DNA of 64,000 bases from the NCBI GenBank assembly GCA_027600665.1, contig JADGJL010000006.1, positions 62,001 through 126,000 on the forward strand. The letters are read 5' to 3'. Below the pieces are notes generated by a model, which saw nothing but the letters and a program-made list of their open reading frames with translations, was not told where the DNA came from and ran no database searches. Shown here piece after piece: positions 18,282 through 27,573 of the stretch. Within the stretch, counting starts at the first letter, position 1; each line of letters begins with the position of its first letter. The translations under genes were made by a program, and so were the position numbers. The stretch comes from Irineochytrium annulatum (lineage: Eukaryota > Chytridiomycota > Chytridiomycetes > Chytridiales > Chytridiaceae).

Positions 18282-18915
18282 AGAAGAGAGAATCATGAAG
18301 GGCATTTTGTTTAGTCCAAGTGATCCGGAATTAAAGACTATCAAAAGGCGGGCCCATAATCTCAGTCAGCGTTACAGTCAGACATTTGAGGAACAGACGC
18401 AGGAAAGGGAACAAATATTGCAACAGCTATTGGGGCAGATCGGTAAAGGTGGATTCCTGCAAGGCCCCATCTTCTTTCATTATGGTGTGCATACCCGGAT
18501 AGGCGATCACTTCTTCGGTAATTACAATCTGACGATACAAGATGATGCACCAGTGACGATCGGGGACTATACCAGTTTTGGTCCCAACGTTACGATTGTT
18601 ACTCCCATTCATCCCATGATTGCCAGCGAGCGGAGACAGATGGTGGATCAGAACGGTGATGTGAAGTCGCTATGTTATGCCAAACCTGTCACGATTGGAA
18701 ACGATGTATGGATCTCGGCGAACGTCACGGTGTGCGGAGGTGTAACCATTGGAGATGGATGTGTCATTGGAGCTGGGAGTGTCGTGACTCGTGATATTGC
18801 ACCGCATTCATTTGCAGCAGGCGTTCCGTGTAAGGTGATTCGCAAAATTACTGAAGCAGACAGCATGCTCAATTACCCCGATGTTTTGGCAGATTGCCGT
18901 GTGCTGGAAGAATAA
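18274..18915 (+). CDS. Sugar O-acetyltransferase, left-handed beta-helix (maltose acetyltransferase type)
   Basis: 213 residues. The N-terminal segment (FSPSDPELKTIKRRAHNLSQRYSQ) is the maltose/galactoside acetyltransferase helical domain, and the hexapeptide-repeat beta-helix (GDHFFGNYNLTIQDDAPVTIGDYTSF, PVTIGNDVWISANVTVCGGVTIGDGCVIGAGSVV) ends AAGVPCKVIRKI. It acetylates free sugars with acetyl-CoA. The catalytic His lies in HPMIASERR. GAGGAGG is 7 nt upstream, inside the ROK gene. The coupling to a sugar-responsive ROK regulator fits a detoxification role for unusable sugars. Confidence 0.9.
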   Translation: MREEERIMKGILFSPSDPELKTIKRRAHNLSQRYSQTFEEQTQEREQILQQLLGQIGKGGFLQGPIFFHYGVHTRIGDHFFGNYNLTIQDDAPVTIGDYTSFGPNVTIVTPIHPMIASERRQMVDQNGDVKSLCYAKPVTIGNDVWISANVTVCGGVTIGDGCVIGAGSVVTRDIAPHSFAAGVPCKVIRKITEADSMLNYPDVLADCRVLEE

Positions 18916-18962
18916 AAAAGCTGTCACCAGGATCGGTAGATGATCCAGTGACAGCTTTTTTG
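18914..18962 (+). terminator. Bidirectional terminator between acetyltransferase and binding-protein genes
   Basis: AAAAAGCTGTCAC and GTGACAGCTTTTTT form a perfect stem with an internal second hairpin (GGATC/GATCC); T-rich on both sides. Confidence 0.85.
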
Positions 18963-18970
18963 GTATACGT

Positions 18971-20791
18971 TTATTTGGAGGCGTTATAGTTGCTCAAGAA
19001 TTCTTTTACTTTTGCAGGATCAGCTTTCAATTCATTCCCGGTCGGAACGAGCGGGCTTACTGTGGAGTATGCTTTGAGTTTGTTATTCTTGTAGAAGCTC
19101 AAAATTTCATCCTGATTAATGGAGTACAGTACGGCTTTTCTCAAATCACTGCTCTTGGCCACATCACGGTTGGCCGTGTTGAACAAGAGATAAGAAACAG
19201 CGTTGCTCGGAATGCTTTGCAGATGCAATTTGCTGTCATTTTTGATGATGTCATACTTGGTTTCAGGCACACCGTAATATAGATGAATTTCACTGCTGCG
19301 AAGAGCAGAGAGGGCGCTGTCTGCATCCGCGATGAACCGGACATTGACCTGAGCAATTTTCGGTGCATATTCAGTGCCTTTGCGGTATCCCGGATTTTGC
19401 AAGAATACAGCTTCATAGTCATTTTTATAAGACAAAATATAAGGTCCGCTCGTATACAGGGTGTTATTGTATGATGCGCCTTCAGTCACCGTGTTCTGAT
19501 CACCGTAAGGAATATCTTTGTTGACGTCAAAAGAAGCTACATCATAAGTGTTGATGCTCTCCACCTGTTTTTTGGAGACGATCCCGGCTGATTGGTGAGC
19601 CAGGTAGTTCAGTACTTGCGGGAAAGGTTCCGTTGTTGTCAATTTAACGACCTGATATTTACCTGCACTATTATCTGCTTTGGTTTTGTCAGTCACGAGT
19701 TCTGTAATTTTGCTGCCAAGTCCTTGTTCCAATGCTTCAAGGATTGTACCATTACCGCTGGATTGTTTAATGGATTGCAAAGCATTCAGATCCGTTACAA
19801 CCTCAGCGTCTTTGATGTGTTCATGCAGACTGTATGTCCGGTGATCCGGAACAGAATCTTTGTTTTTCGCACGGTCCAGGGAGAAAATGACATCATCTGC
19901 ACCCACACGTTCGCCTGTATCTACCGCTTTTTTGTTATCAATCTTCGCAAAGTTGATGTCGTCTCTGAGAATGAAGTAATAGTCCGAATTACCTTCAGCA
20001 ATGCTGAAATTATGAGACAATGATCCTTCTGCTGTCAGCTGATCGTCATCCGTCAAGTTAACGAGACGTACATACATATTGGTGTTCAACTGGTTGATGG
20101 AACCGTCGTTTCCTTTGATTGGATCAAGGGAAGTCAGTACGGATGCGCTCTGCGTCAGAATCAACGGATCTTTGGCATTTTTGGAGCTGTCTTTGAACTC
20201 AATCGGTTCCCAAGCCATCGCGCGGGATTTGGAGAGACGCACGGTTTCGACATTCAGAATGTCTTTGTTCACAGCCTGACTTTTCAGGGAAATGTACAGA
20301 GGAGCGATATAAGCCTGATCCGTTACCAAGCGATCTTCCAATTGTTTGTACGTATCTTTGTATTGGTCTGGTGTTTGGGTAGCTGCCTGATCGATAAGCT
20401 TATCAATCTCCCCATCTGCGAGGATACTGTAATCTCCACCTGTTTTGAAAAGAGAACGTACGGCATAATCGGGATTTCCCGTTACCGTTGTCCAACTGGA
20501 CAAGGCCATGTCATAATTCCCTGCATCCTGCTGGGATTTGAAGCTGCCGTAATCTGGCTGCAGGTTCAGCTTCACATTAAAGCCGTTTTTGGTCAGCTGG
20601 TCACGGATAATATTCACGTCATTTTCGGAAGAACTCATGGCAAGCAGCTCAATGTCTGCCGGTTTTTGTGCGATTTCTGTTGTGTCTGATGGTGCGGTCT
20701 CCGCCTGTGATTCGGTTTTCGTTTTTACACTGCAGCCGGATATCACAATGACGAGAATTAATAGCAATGAGATCAGTGTCCGTTTTTTCAT
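18971..20791 (-). CDS. Peptide-type ABC transporter substrate-binding lipoprotein, apparently circularly permuted
   Basis: 606 residues. Lipoprotein signal with lipobox ISGC (Cys20). Residues about 47-195 resemble the C-terminal segment of SBP_bac_5 (OppA/DppA) proteins: IIRDQLTKNGFNVKLNL, the SSWTTVTGNPDY strand, DKLIDQAATQTPDQY, RLVTDQAYIAPLYISL. Residues about 209-606 then give the normal N-terminal segments: VLTSLDPIKG, LRDDINFAKID...GADDVIFSLDRA, SGPYILSYKNDYEAVFLQNPGYRKG, SDLRKAVLYSINQDEI, and the chain stops at PAKVKEFLSNYNASK, exactly where the usual family's C-terminal segment would begin. The start at 20791 has GGAGGG upstream. It binds oligopeptides or related ligands and delivers them to the permeases encoded upstream. 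Confidence 0.88.
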   Translation of the reverse strand: MKKRTLISLLLILVIVISGCSVKTKTESQAETAPSDTTEIAQKPADIELLAMSSSENDVNIIRDQLTKNGFNVKLNLQPDYGSFKSQQDAGNYDMALSSWTTVTGNPDYAVRSLFKTGGDYSILADGEIDKLIDQAATQTPDQYKDTYKQLEDRLVTDQAYIAPLYISLKSQAVNKDILNVETVRLSKSRAMAWEPIEFKDSSKNAKDPLILTQSASVLTSLDPIKGNDGSINQLNTNMYVRLVNLTDDDQLTAEGSLSHNFSIAEGNSDYYFILRDDINFAKIDNKKAVDTGERVGADDVIFSLDRAKNKDSVPDHRTYSLHEHIKDAEVVTDLNALQSIKQSSGNGTILEALEQGLGSKITELVTDKTKADNSAGKYQVVKLTTTEPFPQVLNYLAHQSAGIVSKKQVESINTYDVASFDVNKDIPYGDQNTVTEGASYNNTLYTSGPYILSYKNDYEAVFLQNPGYRKGTEYAPKIAQVNVRFIADADSALSALRSSEIHLYYGVPETKYDIIKNDSKLHLQSIPSNAVSYLLFNTANRDVAKSSDLRKAVLYSINQDEILSFYKNNKLKAYSTVSPLVPTGNELKADPAKVKEFLSNYNASK

Positions 20792-20863
20792 GGGATTACC
20801 CTCCATATCTTGAATGTGTGATGTGTGATTTTTTTTTCTATATCATTCATTTCAACGAATCAT

Positions 20864-22375
20864 TTAGGCCTTTTCCAGCTTGGGATCGAGCGCATCACGC
20901 AGACCATCACCGAGAAAGTTAAACGAAAGAACCAGCAGAATAATAGCCAAGCCTGGATAAATCGCCAGATAAGAGTGAGTTTCCAGGTATGTACTACCGA
21001 GCTTCAGAATGTTACCCCATTCCGGAATATGCGGCTCTACGCCGAGTCCCAGATAGCTCAAACTGCTGGTAGCAATAACGGCTCCACCAATCGTGAGTGT
21101 AGACTTGATAATCATGGGCGCAAGGGAGTTGGGAATAATGTGTTTGAAAATAATCGTACGATTGTTGTACCCCAGTGCACGTGCAGCTTCCACAAATTCA
21201 AATGTAGATACATAGAGTACACTGGCTCTCATCGTACGGGCGTACGTTGGAATGGAACCCAGACTCAGCGCCAGAATGAGATTGACCGTATTAGCTCCGA
21301 ACGCTGCAATAATCGCAATGGCGAGCAGAATTCCCGGAATCGCATAGAGAATATCAAGCAGTCGCATGATGATGTTATCCGTATGCCTGCCGTAGAAGCC
21401 GGAGAGCGCTCCAAGGACTCCACCGATTAACACAGGAATGATTGTCGACATGCAACCTACGATCAAGGAGATCCGGGCACCGAATACAATCCGGGAAAAT
21501 AAACATCGTCCGAAGTCATCCGTTCCCAAGGGATACGCCAGGGAAGGGGATTGAAGCAGAGCGGAATAGTTATTCTCCACAGCCATGCCGTAATCAAAGG
21601 TAAAGAAACTGCAGATCGATATCGAGAACAGAAAAATGATAAAAAACAAACCGGACATGGCAGTCATATTCGGAGCAAGGCGCTCCCACAGATCATTCCA
21701 GAAGTTTGATTTTTGTTTCCCCTGTCTGCGAATACGTCCAATGATGGAAACACCGAGCAAGAGTGCAAAAACATTACCTGTGATCGAGGTCAGCATCAGC
21801 ACTACACTGACACCGATCATCCAGCGAGGAAGGATCGAGGTCGCGTTATATCGGGATACGATAATCAGAACGACCAAGTTGATGACCAGAATAAATATCA
21901 GCACCGCCATGGCTGGCAGAAAGTTGTCAGCCACATAAGGTTTGAAGATATTTAACGCGGACACACCGATCACGAACAGCTGGGTTAACAGCATGTATAC
22001 TGCAAAGGTATACTCCACATTTCTGGATTTTCGAATCAGATGAAAGGCGGCCGTTACGATAAATATATTGCCTGAAATGATAGCAAGTAGCTGAACCCAG
22101 GCTAACCTGCGAGTCAGAGCAGAGACTGTACCGGTGCGGATCAAGTCTTTTCGAATCCGAAACGTGATGACAGTTTGCACCAGTGTGAAGAATACGTAGA
22201 TCCCAAGGATCGTTAGCAGAAATGGTTTGAACGTCTGCTCGCTCCAGTCATAGCTGTTGAACAGGAACAATGCAGTCAAGAGAAGGGATGTGACCCAAGC
22301 GAAGCTCGCCTGGCTGTATTCGCGAGAAGACTTAAGCCGGAAACGCATTTCTTGTGTTAAAGACGAGTTTGTCAT
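20864..22375 (-). CDS. ABC transporter permease, DppC type, with extra N-terminal membrane domain
   Basis: 503 residues, about 200 longer than standard DppC/OppC. Residues 1-220 form an extra block of about six membrane helices (FAWVTSLLLTALFLF ... LTSITGNVFALLLGV). From about 228 it is a normal permease: the N-terminal membrane segment, the periplasmic loop with PLGTDDFGRCLFSRIVFGAR, the EAA loop EAARALGYNNRTIIFKHIIPNSLAP, and the ending GDGLRDALDPKLEK. It pairs with the next upstream permease. GCAGGTGT is just upstream of the start. Operon order on this strand: permease B, this gene, binding protein. Confidence 0.9.
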   Translation of the reverse strand: MTNSSLTQEMRFRLKSSREYSQASFAWVTSLLLTALFLFNSYDWSEQTFKPFLLTILGIYVFFTLVQTVITFRIRKDLIRTGTVSALTRRLAWVQLLAIISGNIFIVTAAFHLIRKSRNVEYTFAVYMLLTQLFVIGVSALNIFKPYVADNFLPAMAVLIFILVINLVVLIIVSRYNATSILPRWMIGVSVVLMLTSITGNVFALLLGVSIIGRIRRQGKQKSNFWNDLWERLAPNMTAMSGLFFIIFLFSISICSFFTFDYGMAVENNYSALLQSPSLAYPLGTDDFGRCLFSRIVFGARISLIVGCMSTIIPVLIGGVLGALSGFYGRHTDNIIMRLLDILYAIPGILLAIAIIAAFGANTVNLILALSLGSIPTYARTMRASVLYVSTFEFVEAARALGYNNRTIIFKHIIPNSLAPMIIKSTLTIGGAVIATSSLSYLGLGVEPHIPEWGNILKLGSTYLETHSYLAIYPGLAIILLVLSFNFLGDGLRDALDPKLEKA

Positions 22376-22415
22376 AGTACACCTGCTTTAAGAGGTAGTT
22401 CAAAAAGTTCACACA

Positions 22416-23858
22416 TTAATATTGTTTCATCTTGGAGCGCACTCTTGGATCAATAAAAGCATACAGCAGATCAACCGCTACATTAATAATGGAGATTGTA
22501 ATGGCTGTGTAGATTACTCCGCCCACGATACTCGGAATATCGGGGATGAATTGTTTATCCACAATGTAGCTGCCCAGACCGCTGATATTAAACACTTTCT
22601 CCGTTACCGCTGCTCCGCCCAACATGGCTCCGAATTGAAGTCCAACTACCGTTACGATGGGAATTAATGCATTGCGCACAGCATGTTTCAGCATGACTTG
22701 GCGTTCGCTTAATCCTTTGGCACGGGCGGTCATGACATAATCCTCATGAATGACTTCCAGTGTAGAAGAGCGGGTCATCCGAGCCACCGCGGCCGTGAGA
22801 CCCGTACCCAGCACAATGGTCGGCATAATGATCGACAGCCAGTTCTGCGGGTTGAAGGTGGCGGGAAGCCACTGCATTTTGATCGAAAAGTTCAGAATGA
22901 AAATAAGCCCTTGCCAGAAATTCGGGATGGATAATCCAATCAGAGCAATAAACATGAAGGTGTAGTCGAACCACGAATTAGGCTTAATTGCTGAGATAAT
23001 GCCAATGGGTAATGCAATGACAAGTGCTAACAGCAGGGAAATGACCGCAAGCGTCAAGGTAATGGGAAACTTCCTTGCAATCGTGGCTGTTACGTCTTCA
23101 TTTCCTGCAAAAGATTTGCCAAGATCGAAGAAGGCGACGCCCTTGATATTGTTCCAAAGCTGTGTAAGATAAGGCTGATCCAAGCCATACACCTGATTGA
23201 ATGCGGCAATCTGTTCCTGCGTTGCTGTCTCTCCCAGAATGTTAGCTGCCGGGTTGAACGGAGACAGATACAAAATTGTAAATACGAGTGTAGCTACGCC
23301 CAGAATGACAAATACCGTCATCAGTATTCTTTCAAATATGTACTTTAGATAAGGATTACCATACAAAAACAGGATGCTATACATGAGACAGCCTGGAATA
23401 ATGGATATCGCCAAAAACCATGTTTTGTTGATCAGTGAGTGGAACGTATCGGCCATTGTAAGACGTTGATTTCCTTGTTCCTGAAGTATGCGGGATGTCC
23501 GCTCCTTCAATTCCGTCTGAACGCTCTCCTCCAACCATTCCTCGGTCTGACGTTTGAATTCTCCCTCACTAACCTGCTGCTGGAAAAAACGATGTTTGCG
23601 ACGCAGTTGTTCTTCCACTTCCAACTTCAGTCTGTCCCGGTAGGAAGAAGCGAGCAGTTCTTGCTCAGCCGCCTGTCTGGCAGCTACCCAGCCGTCATTT
23701 TTTCGATTCGAACGCCATATTAGAAACACAACTAAATTGATCGGTAATCCAAGAATGAACAGAACGTATCGATAGGAAGGATGAAGCAGCATTTTGCCAT
23801 AAATAAAGCTTAAATTGTGTACCAACCGTGAGATTCTACTGCCATCTGCAAGATTCAA
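22416..23858 (-). CDS. ABC transporter permease, DppB type, with N-terminal coiled-coil extension
   Basis: 480 residues versus about 310 for normal DppB. Residues 15-35 form a membrane helix, residues about 40-130 are a charged, coiled-coil-like segment (ELLASSYRDRLKLEVEEQLRRKHRF...), then two more helices precede the DppB domain (FERILMTVFVILGVATLVFTILYLSPFNP, LGLSIPNFW-type region, DYVMTARAKGLSERQVMLKHAVRNALIPIVT). The start is TTG at 23858: AAAGGAGG lies 9 nt before it, and the ATG at 23879 sits on that ribosome site. First gene of the operon, with a promoter at 23917-23945. Confidence 0.88.
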   Translation of the reverse strand: MNLADGSRISRLVHNLSFIYGKMLLHPSYRYVLFILGLPINLVVFLIWRSNRKNDGWVAARQAAEQELLASSYRDRLKLEVEEQLRRKHRFFQQQVSEGEFKRQTEEWLEESVQTELKERTSRILQEQGNQRLTMADTFHSLINKTWFLAISIIPGCLMYSILFLYGNPYLKYIFERILMTVFVILGVATLVFTILYLSPFNPAANILGETATQEQIAAFNQVYGLDQPYLTQLWNNIKGVAFFDLGKSFAGNEDVTATIARKFPITLTLAVISLLLALVIALPIGIISAIKPNSWFDYTFMFIALIGLSIPNFWQGLIFILNFSIKMQWLPATFNPQNWLSIIMPTIVLGTGLTAAVARMTRSSTLEVIHEDYVMTARAKGLSERQVMLKHAVRNALIPIVTVVGLQFGAMLGGAAVTEKVFNISGLGSYIVDKQFIPDIPSIVGGVIYTAITISIINVAVDLLYAFIDPRVRSKMKQY

Positions 23859-23916
23859 ACCAAGTGTACCTCCTTTCATTCAGGTTTAAATTGCATTATT
23901 CCGATTGATATAGTAT

Positions 23917-23945
23917 ATATTATTTAGGGTCTAAACAATTGTCAA
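23917..23945 (-). promoter_or_regulatory. Sigma-A promoter of the permease/binding-protein operon
   Basis: Minus strand TTGACA (23940-23945), 17 nt, TAATAT (23917-23922), lying in the divergent intergenic region. Confidence 0.7.
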
Positions 23946-24003
23946 GGAATTAAATGGTATACATATGAGTGAATGAGAAAAACGGATGAGAGCTGGTGAT
24001 TGC

Positions 24004-25746
24004 ATGGAACCTTTACTGAAAGTTAATGAGTTATCTGTCTCTTTTCACTCCGGAGAGAGTGAGTTTCAGGCAGTGCGAGAAGTAAGTTTTGAAGTGCGAA
24101 AAGGGGAGACACTAGGCATTGTAGGAGAATCGGGAAGTGGAAAAAGTGTAACCGCACGTTCCATTATGAGACTGCTTGCATCGCCTCCTTCACAGATGAA
24201 AAAGGGAGAAATTCTATTTAAGGGTGTCGACCTCGCCAATAAAACGCAGAAAGAGATGGAGAGCATCCGTGGACGTGATATTGGTATGATCTTTCAAGAT
24301 CCGATGAGTTCCCTTAATCCGACAATTAAAGTGGGGAAACAGATCTCTGAGAGTCTAATCAAACACCAGAAGGTGTCCAAAAGGGAAGCCAAGAAGCAGG
24401 CGATTGCCATGATGGAGCGGGTGGGGATAACTCGCAGCGAAATACGATACAACCAGTATCCGCACGAATTCTCCGGAGGCATGCGTCAGCGGGTCATGAT
24501 CGGTATTGCACTCGCTTGTCGTCCTGAATTACTCATTGCCGATGAACCGACAACTGCTCTGGACGTTACGATTCAGGCACAGATTTTGAATTTGATGAAA
24601 GATATGCAAGAGCAACTGGGCACATCGATTATCCTGATCACGCATGACTTGGGCGTAGTAGCGGGCATGTGTGATCGGGTTGTTGTGATGAAAGAAGGAC
24701 AGATTGTGGAAACTGGGACGACGGCGGAGATTTTTGCTAATCCCAAACACCCGTACACGATCAGGCTTCTGAATGCATTACCACGTTTGGATCAGAAGAA
24801 AAAGCCAAAACGGGTATCCATGGTTCCGAGAGATCTGGAAGACGATCAGCCATTGCTTGAGGTGAAGTCGCTCAAACAACATTTTAATCTGGGCAAAGGC
24901 AACACTTTAAAGGCTGTGAATGATATCAGTTTCCATATTCGGCAAGGAGAGACACTCGGCGTTGTGGGAGAATCCGGCAGTGGTAAATCGACCACGGGGC
25001 GTGCCATTCTTCGATTGCATGAGCCAACAGGTGGGGATGTGCTGTTTAAGGGAGTTCCGCTCAATCGTCTGTCCGCTTCGGAGATGAAAACGATGCGCAG
25101 ACATATGCAGATTATTTTCCAGGACCCCTATGCATCGCTGAATCCTAAAATGAGGATAATGGATATCATTGGAGAAGCGCTTGATATCCACCAACTTACA
25201 GGCAATGCCGCTCAGCGGGAGAAACGGGTGGAGGAATTGCTGGAGATGGTGGGTCTTGATCCTGCCCATGCGCAGCGTTATCCACATGAATTCTCGGGAG
25301 GACAGCGACAGCGGATCGGTATAGCGCGAGCTCTGGCTGTGGAGCCGGAATTCATCGTATGTGACGAACCATTGTCTGCACTGGATGTATCGATCCAGGC
25401 TCAGATCGTACAATTGCTTGAAGAGTTGCAGCAGCGACTCGGATTGACGTATCTGTTCATCGCGCATGACTTGTCCATGGTTAAACATATCAGTGATCGA
25501 GTGGCTGTGATGTATAACGGGAAAATTGTGGAGCTGGCTGAGAGTGAAGAACTGTATTCCAACCCGCAACATGCCTACACCAAGGCATTGCTATCAGCTA
25601 TTCCTGTGCCTGATCCGGCGATCGAAGCGAAGAAAAAGAGGCATGTTGTCAAAGAAACATCTGTTGAAGCAGAGGACCGTTATAATCTGGAACATTCCAA
25701 GTGGGTAGAAGTTAAGGAAGGCCACTGGGTAGCCATATCAAGCTAA
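24004..25746 (+). CDS. Peptide ABC transporter ATPase, fused DppD-DppF type
   Basis: 580 residues holding two complete ABC domains. Domain 1: Walker A GESGSGKS (41-48), signature FSGGMRQR, Walker B LLIADEPTTALD. Domain 2 (from about residue 280): Walker A GESGSGKSTT, signature FSGGQRQR, Walker B FIVCDEPLSALD. It is the GsiA/DppD-DppF fusion, powering peptide-type import together with the two divergent permeases and the binding protein. The start at 24004 (MEPLLKV) aligns with family N-termini; an ATG at 23986 is an alternative. Closed by the terminator at 25770-25806. Confidence 0.93.
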   Translation: MEPLLKVNELSVSFHSGESEFQAVREVSFEVRKGETLGIVGESGSGKSVTARSIMRLLASPPSQMKKGEILFKGVDLANKTQKEMESIRGRDIGMIFQDPMSSLNPTIKVGKQISESLIKHQKVSKREAKKQAIAMMERVGITRSEIRYNQYPHEFSGGMRQRVMIGIALACRPELLIADEPTTALDVTIQAQILNLMKDMQEQLGTSIILITHDLGVVAGMCDRVVVMKEGQIVETGTTAEIFANPKHPYTIRLLNALPRLDQKKKPKRVSMVPRDLEDDQPLLEVKSLKQHFNLGKGNTLKAVNDISFHIRQGETLGVVGESGSGKSTTGRAILRLHEPTGGDVLFKGVPLNRLSASEMKTMRRHMQIIFQDPYASLNPKMRIMDIIGEALDIHQLTGNAAQREKRVEELLEMVGLDPAHAQRYPHEFSGGQRQRIGIARALAVEPEFIVCDEPLSALDVSIQAQIVQLLEELQQRLGLTYLFIAHDLSMVKHISDRVAVMYNGKIVELAESEELYSNPQHAYTKALLSAIPVPDPAIEAKKKRHVVKETSVEAEDRYNLEHSKWVEVKEGHWVAISS

Positions 25747-25769
25747 AGTGATGTGATTTAGCTAAAAAG

Positions 25770-25810
25770 AACCCCGACAATGATCACTATAGATCGTTGT
25801 CGGGGTTGTG
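25770..25810. terminator. Bidirectional rho-independent terminator
   Basis: AACCCCGACAA (25770-25780) and TTGTCGGGGTT (25797-25807) form an 11-bp stem with an inner GATC pairing; it serves the ATPase gene and possibly the convergent lipoprotein gene. Confidence 0.8.
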
Positions 25811-25857
25811 TTGGATGTACTTGATTTTATTAATATGATGGCAATACTCAAAAGCGA

Positions 25858-26637
25858 TTATTTGAATTGAACGGATTTCTTGATGGTATCAATCTCTGCT
25901 TTGGTTGCATCATCCATGTAAGTGAAGATGAAGTTAAAAGCATATCCTTCAATAATCGTGCTGTAGTAGTCCTGAGTAATCGTTGAACCGTCACCTGCAT
26001 CCATCGTAATTTGCATCAGATCCATCTCTTTACCACCGATGGTTTCGGTTGTCATCTCTTTATAATCATAAGGGAACTGGCTATCTACCATGAATTTTTT
26101 GGTTGCTTCCAGGTAGTCTTTACCTGTACGAATGCCTTGCAACAAGCTTACTTTCTCAGCAATGGCCATAGCGGAAGGACCAACTTGACCTCCGTCCAAT
26201 GGATACTGTGAAGCCATAAGCAGATTCAATGTTTTGGTTTGAGACAGTTCAATTTGTTTTTTCTTCGTTTCATCATCACCAGCAATCGCTTCGGATGATG
26301 CGCTTGTCAGTTCATTCATACCCGCAGCATCCTGGAACTCCCAAGCTTCCGGGAATTTCAGAGATACGCCGAAATAGTCATTGGTGTAAGAGCCTTTTTG
26401 TGTAGTCCCCAGCTCAACGTCTTGGGAATTATCCGTTTCCTTGGACTCTTCGCTTGTTGGTTCAGTGTTCTCTGTTTCTTCTGTATTGGCTGTCTCAGAA
26501 TCAGTGCCAGTCGTTGTTTCGGTTGCGGCAGGCTCTTTTGTTGCGGCTGTGTTATCTGCCTTGTCACCGCAAGCGGCTGCAACCAGCATAATCATCATGA
26601 GCATTGCGAATAAAGAAGCTTTCTTTGGAATTGTCAT
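25858..26637 (-). CDS. Putative lipoprotein, PsbP-like fold
   Basis: 259 residues with a lipoprotein signal (MTIPKKASLFAMLMMIMLVAAAC; lipobox AAAC) and a Thr/Glu-rich linker to about residue 85. The C-terminal domain (YFGVSLKFPEAWEF ... GGKEMDLMQITMDAG ... YAFNFIFTYMDDATKAEIDTIKKSVQF) has the strand pattern of PsbP/Mog1-like proteins, whose typical ending is the helix before SVQF. It is anchored outside the membrane; function unknown. The start at 26637 follows AGGAGGG; the longer frame to 26718 lacks a ribosome site. Confidence 0.8.
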   Translation of the reverse strand: MTIPKKASLFAMLMMIMLVAAACGDKADNTAATKEPAATETTTGTDSETANTEETENTEPTSEESKETDNSQDVELGTTQKGSYTNDYFGVSLKFPEAWEFQDAAGMNELTSASSEAIAGDDETKKKQIELSQTKTLNLLMASQYPLDGGQVGPSAMAIAEKVSLLQGIRTGKDYLEATKKFMVDSQFPYDYKEMTTETIGGKEMDLMQITMDAGDGSTITQDYYSTIIEGYAFNFIFTYMDDATKAEIDTIKKSVQFK

Positions 26638-26748
26638 ATTACCCTCCTGAAATGTGTGTGTGTGTTTTCTCTCTCTACATCTTGCTTGTTTCCTAAATTG
26701 TAGCACAAACGTTCCCATTTACTACCTATAGGAATCTATAGGGGTACT

Positions 26749-27510
26749 TTATAAATAAGACAATCGGCTGGCAATTGAAACAGCTTCCGTGCTGGATTGC
26801 ACACCTAATTTGTTGAAAATCACTTTTTTATGATGATTCACAGTGCATTCCTTGATTTTCAATTTCAAAGCAATAGCTTTCACAGTGAACCCTTTCGCGA
26901 TCATTTCCAGAATGGTTAACTGACGCGCTGTGAACTCCACCGCTGGTTTGTCACAAGCTTCAGTAGCCTGCTGATTTTGGTAACTGTTCTGCATATATGC
27001 AGGAATCAGCTTGGCAATAGCAATAAGCTCGCCCTGCATATCCGCGTTAATGGTGGACACATCCAGATAACCGAAATGCTGTGATTCCATGGACAGAGGG
27101 GCAGCGTAGCAATGCCAACTTTGAAAATAGGGGCTTTCATGCTGCTCGGGCAACAGAAGCACAGGTTCATTGCTGTCCATCGTTACAGAAATGGCGTTGA
27201 CTCCACAGCTCTGTGCAGTGAAGATCATGCCCGGACGAATGGGTGAACCTTCTACTACAGTTTCCAGATCTGGACTATAATCCATGGAGAGAAGCACACC
27301 GTCCATATCTGTGAGTAGAAAAAGATAAGTGCCCGTTAAATTCTCTTTAATATGTGAGAGGCTGTTCTGGAATGCATGAATCAGGAAATGATTGCTTTTG
27401 CGAAGCCTGTCCAGTTGAGATTTAGGTAAATAATTGAACGGAGCCGTTTCTGTTAGATGCTTGCGCATGGCGGACTCCTTGTGCCGTGAGGCAAGTGTAA
27501 TGGCAGGCAT
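26749..27510 (-). CDS. LuxR-type transcriptional regulator with N-terminal sensor domain
   Basis: 253 residues. The N-terminal part (about 30-175) resembles a GAF-like sensor (YLFLLTDMDGVLLSMDYSP, GMIFTAQSCGVNAISVTMDS). The C-terminal HTH_LuxR is FTARQLTILEMIAKGFTVKAIALKLKIKECTVNHHKKVIFNKLGVQSS. No phospho-receiver domain. AAGGAGGAATC precedes the start at 27510; an internal ATG at 27468 is less likely. It lies between the lipoprotein and the SUFU gene on the same strand. Its target is unknown. Confidence 0.85.
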   Translation of the reverse strand: MPAITLASRHKESAMRKHLTETAPFNYLPKSQLDRLRKSNHFLIHAFQNSLSHIKENLTGTYLFLLTDMDGVLLSMDYSPDLETVVEGSPIRPGMIFTAQSCGVNAISVTMDSNEPVLLLPEQHESPYFQSWHCYAAPLSMESQHFGYLDVSTINADMQGELIAIAKLIPAYMQNSYQNQQATEACDKPAVEFTARQLTILEMIAKGFTVKAIALKLKIKECTVNHHKKVIFNKLGVQSSTEAVSIASRLSYL

Positions 27511-27573
27511 GTTTGATTCCTCCTTCCTGCACAGTCGCTAGTAAGCGTAGGATCTGATTGAATCCGAGGTGCG

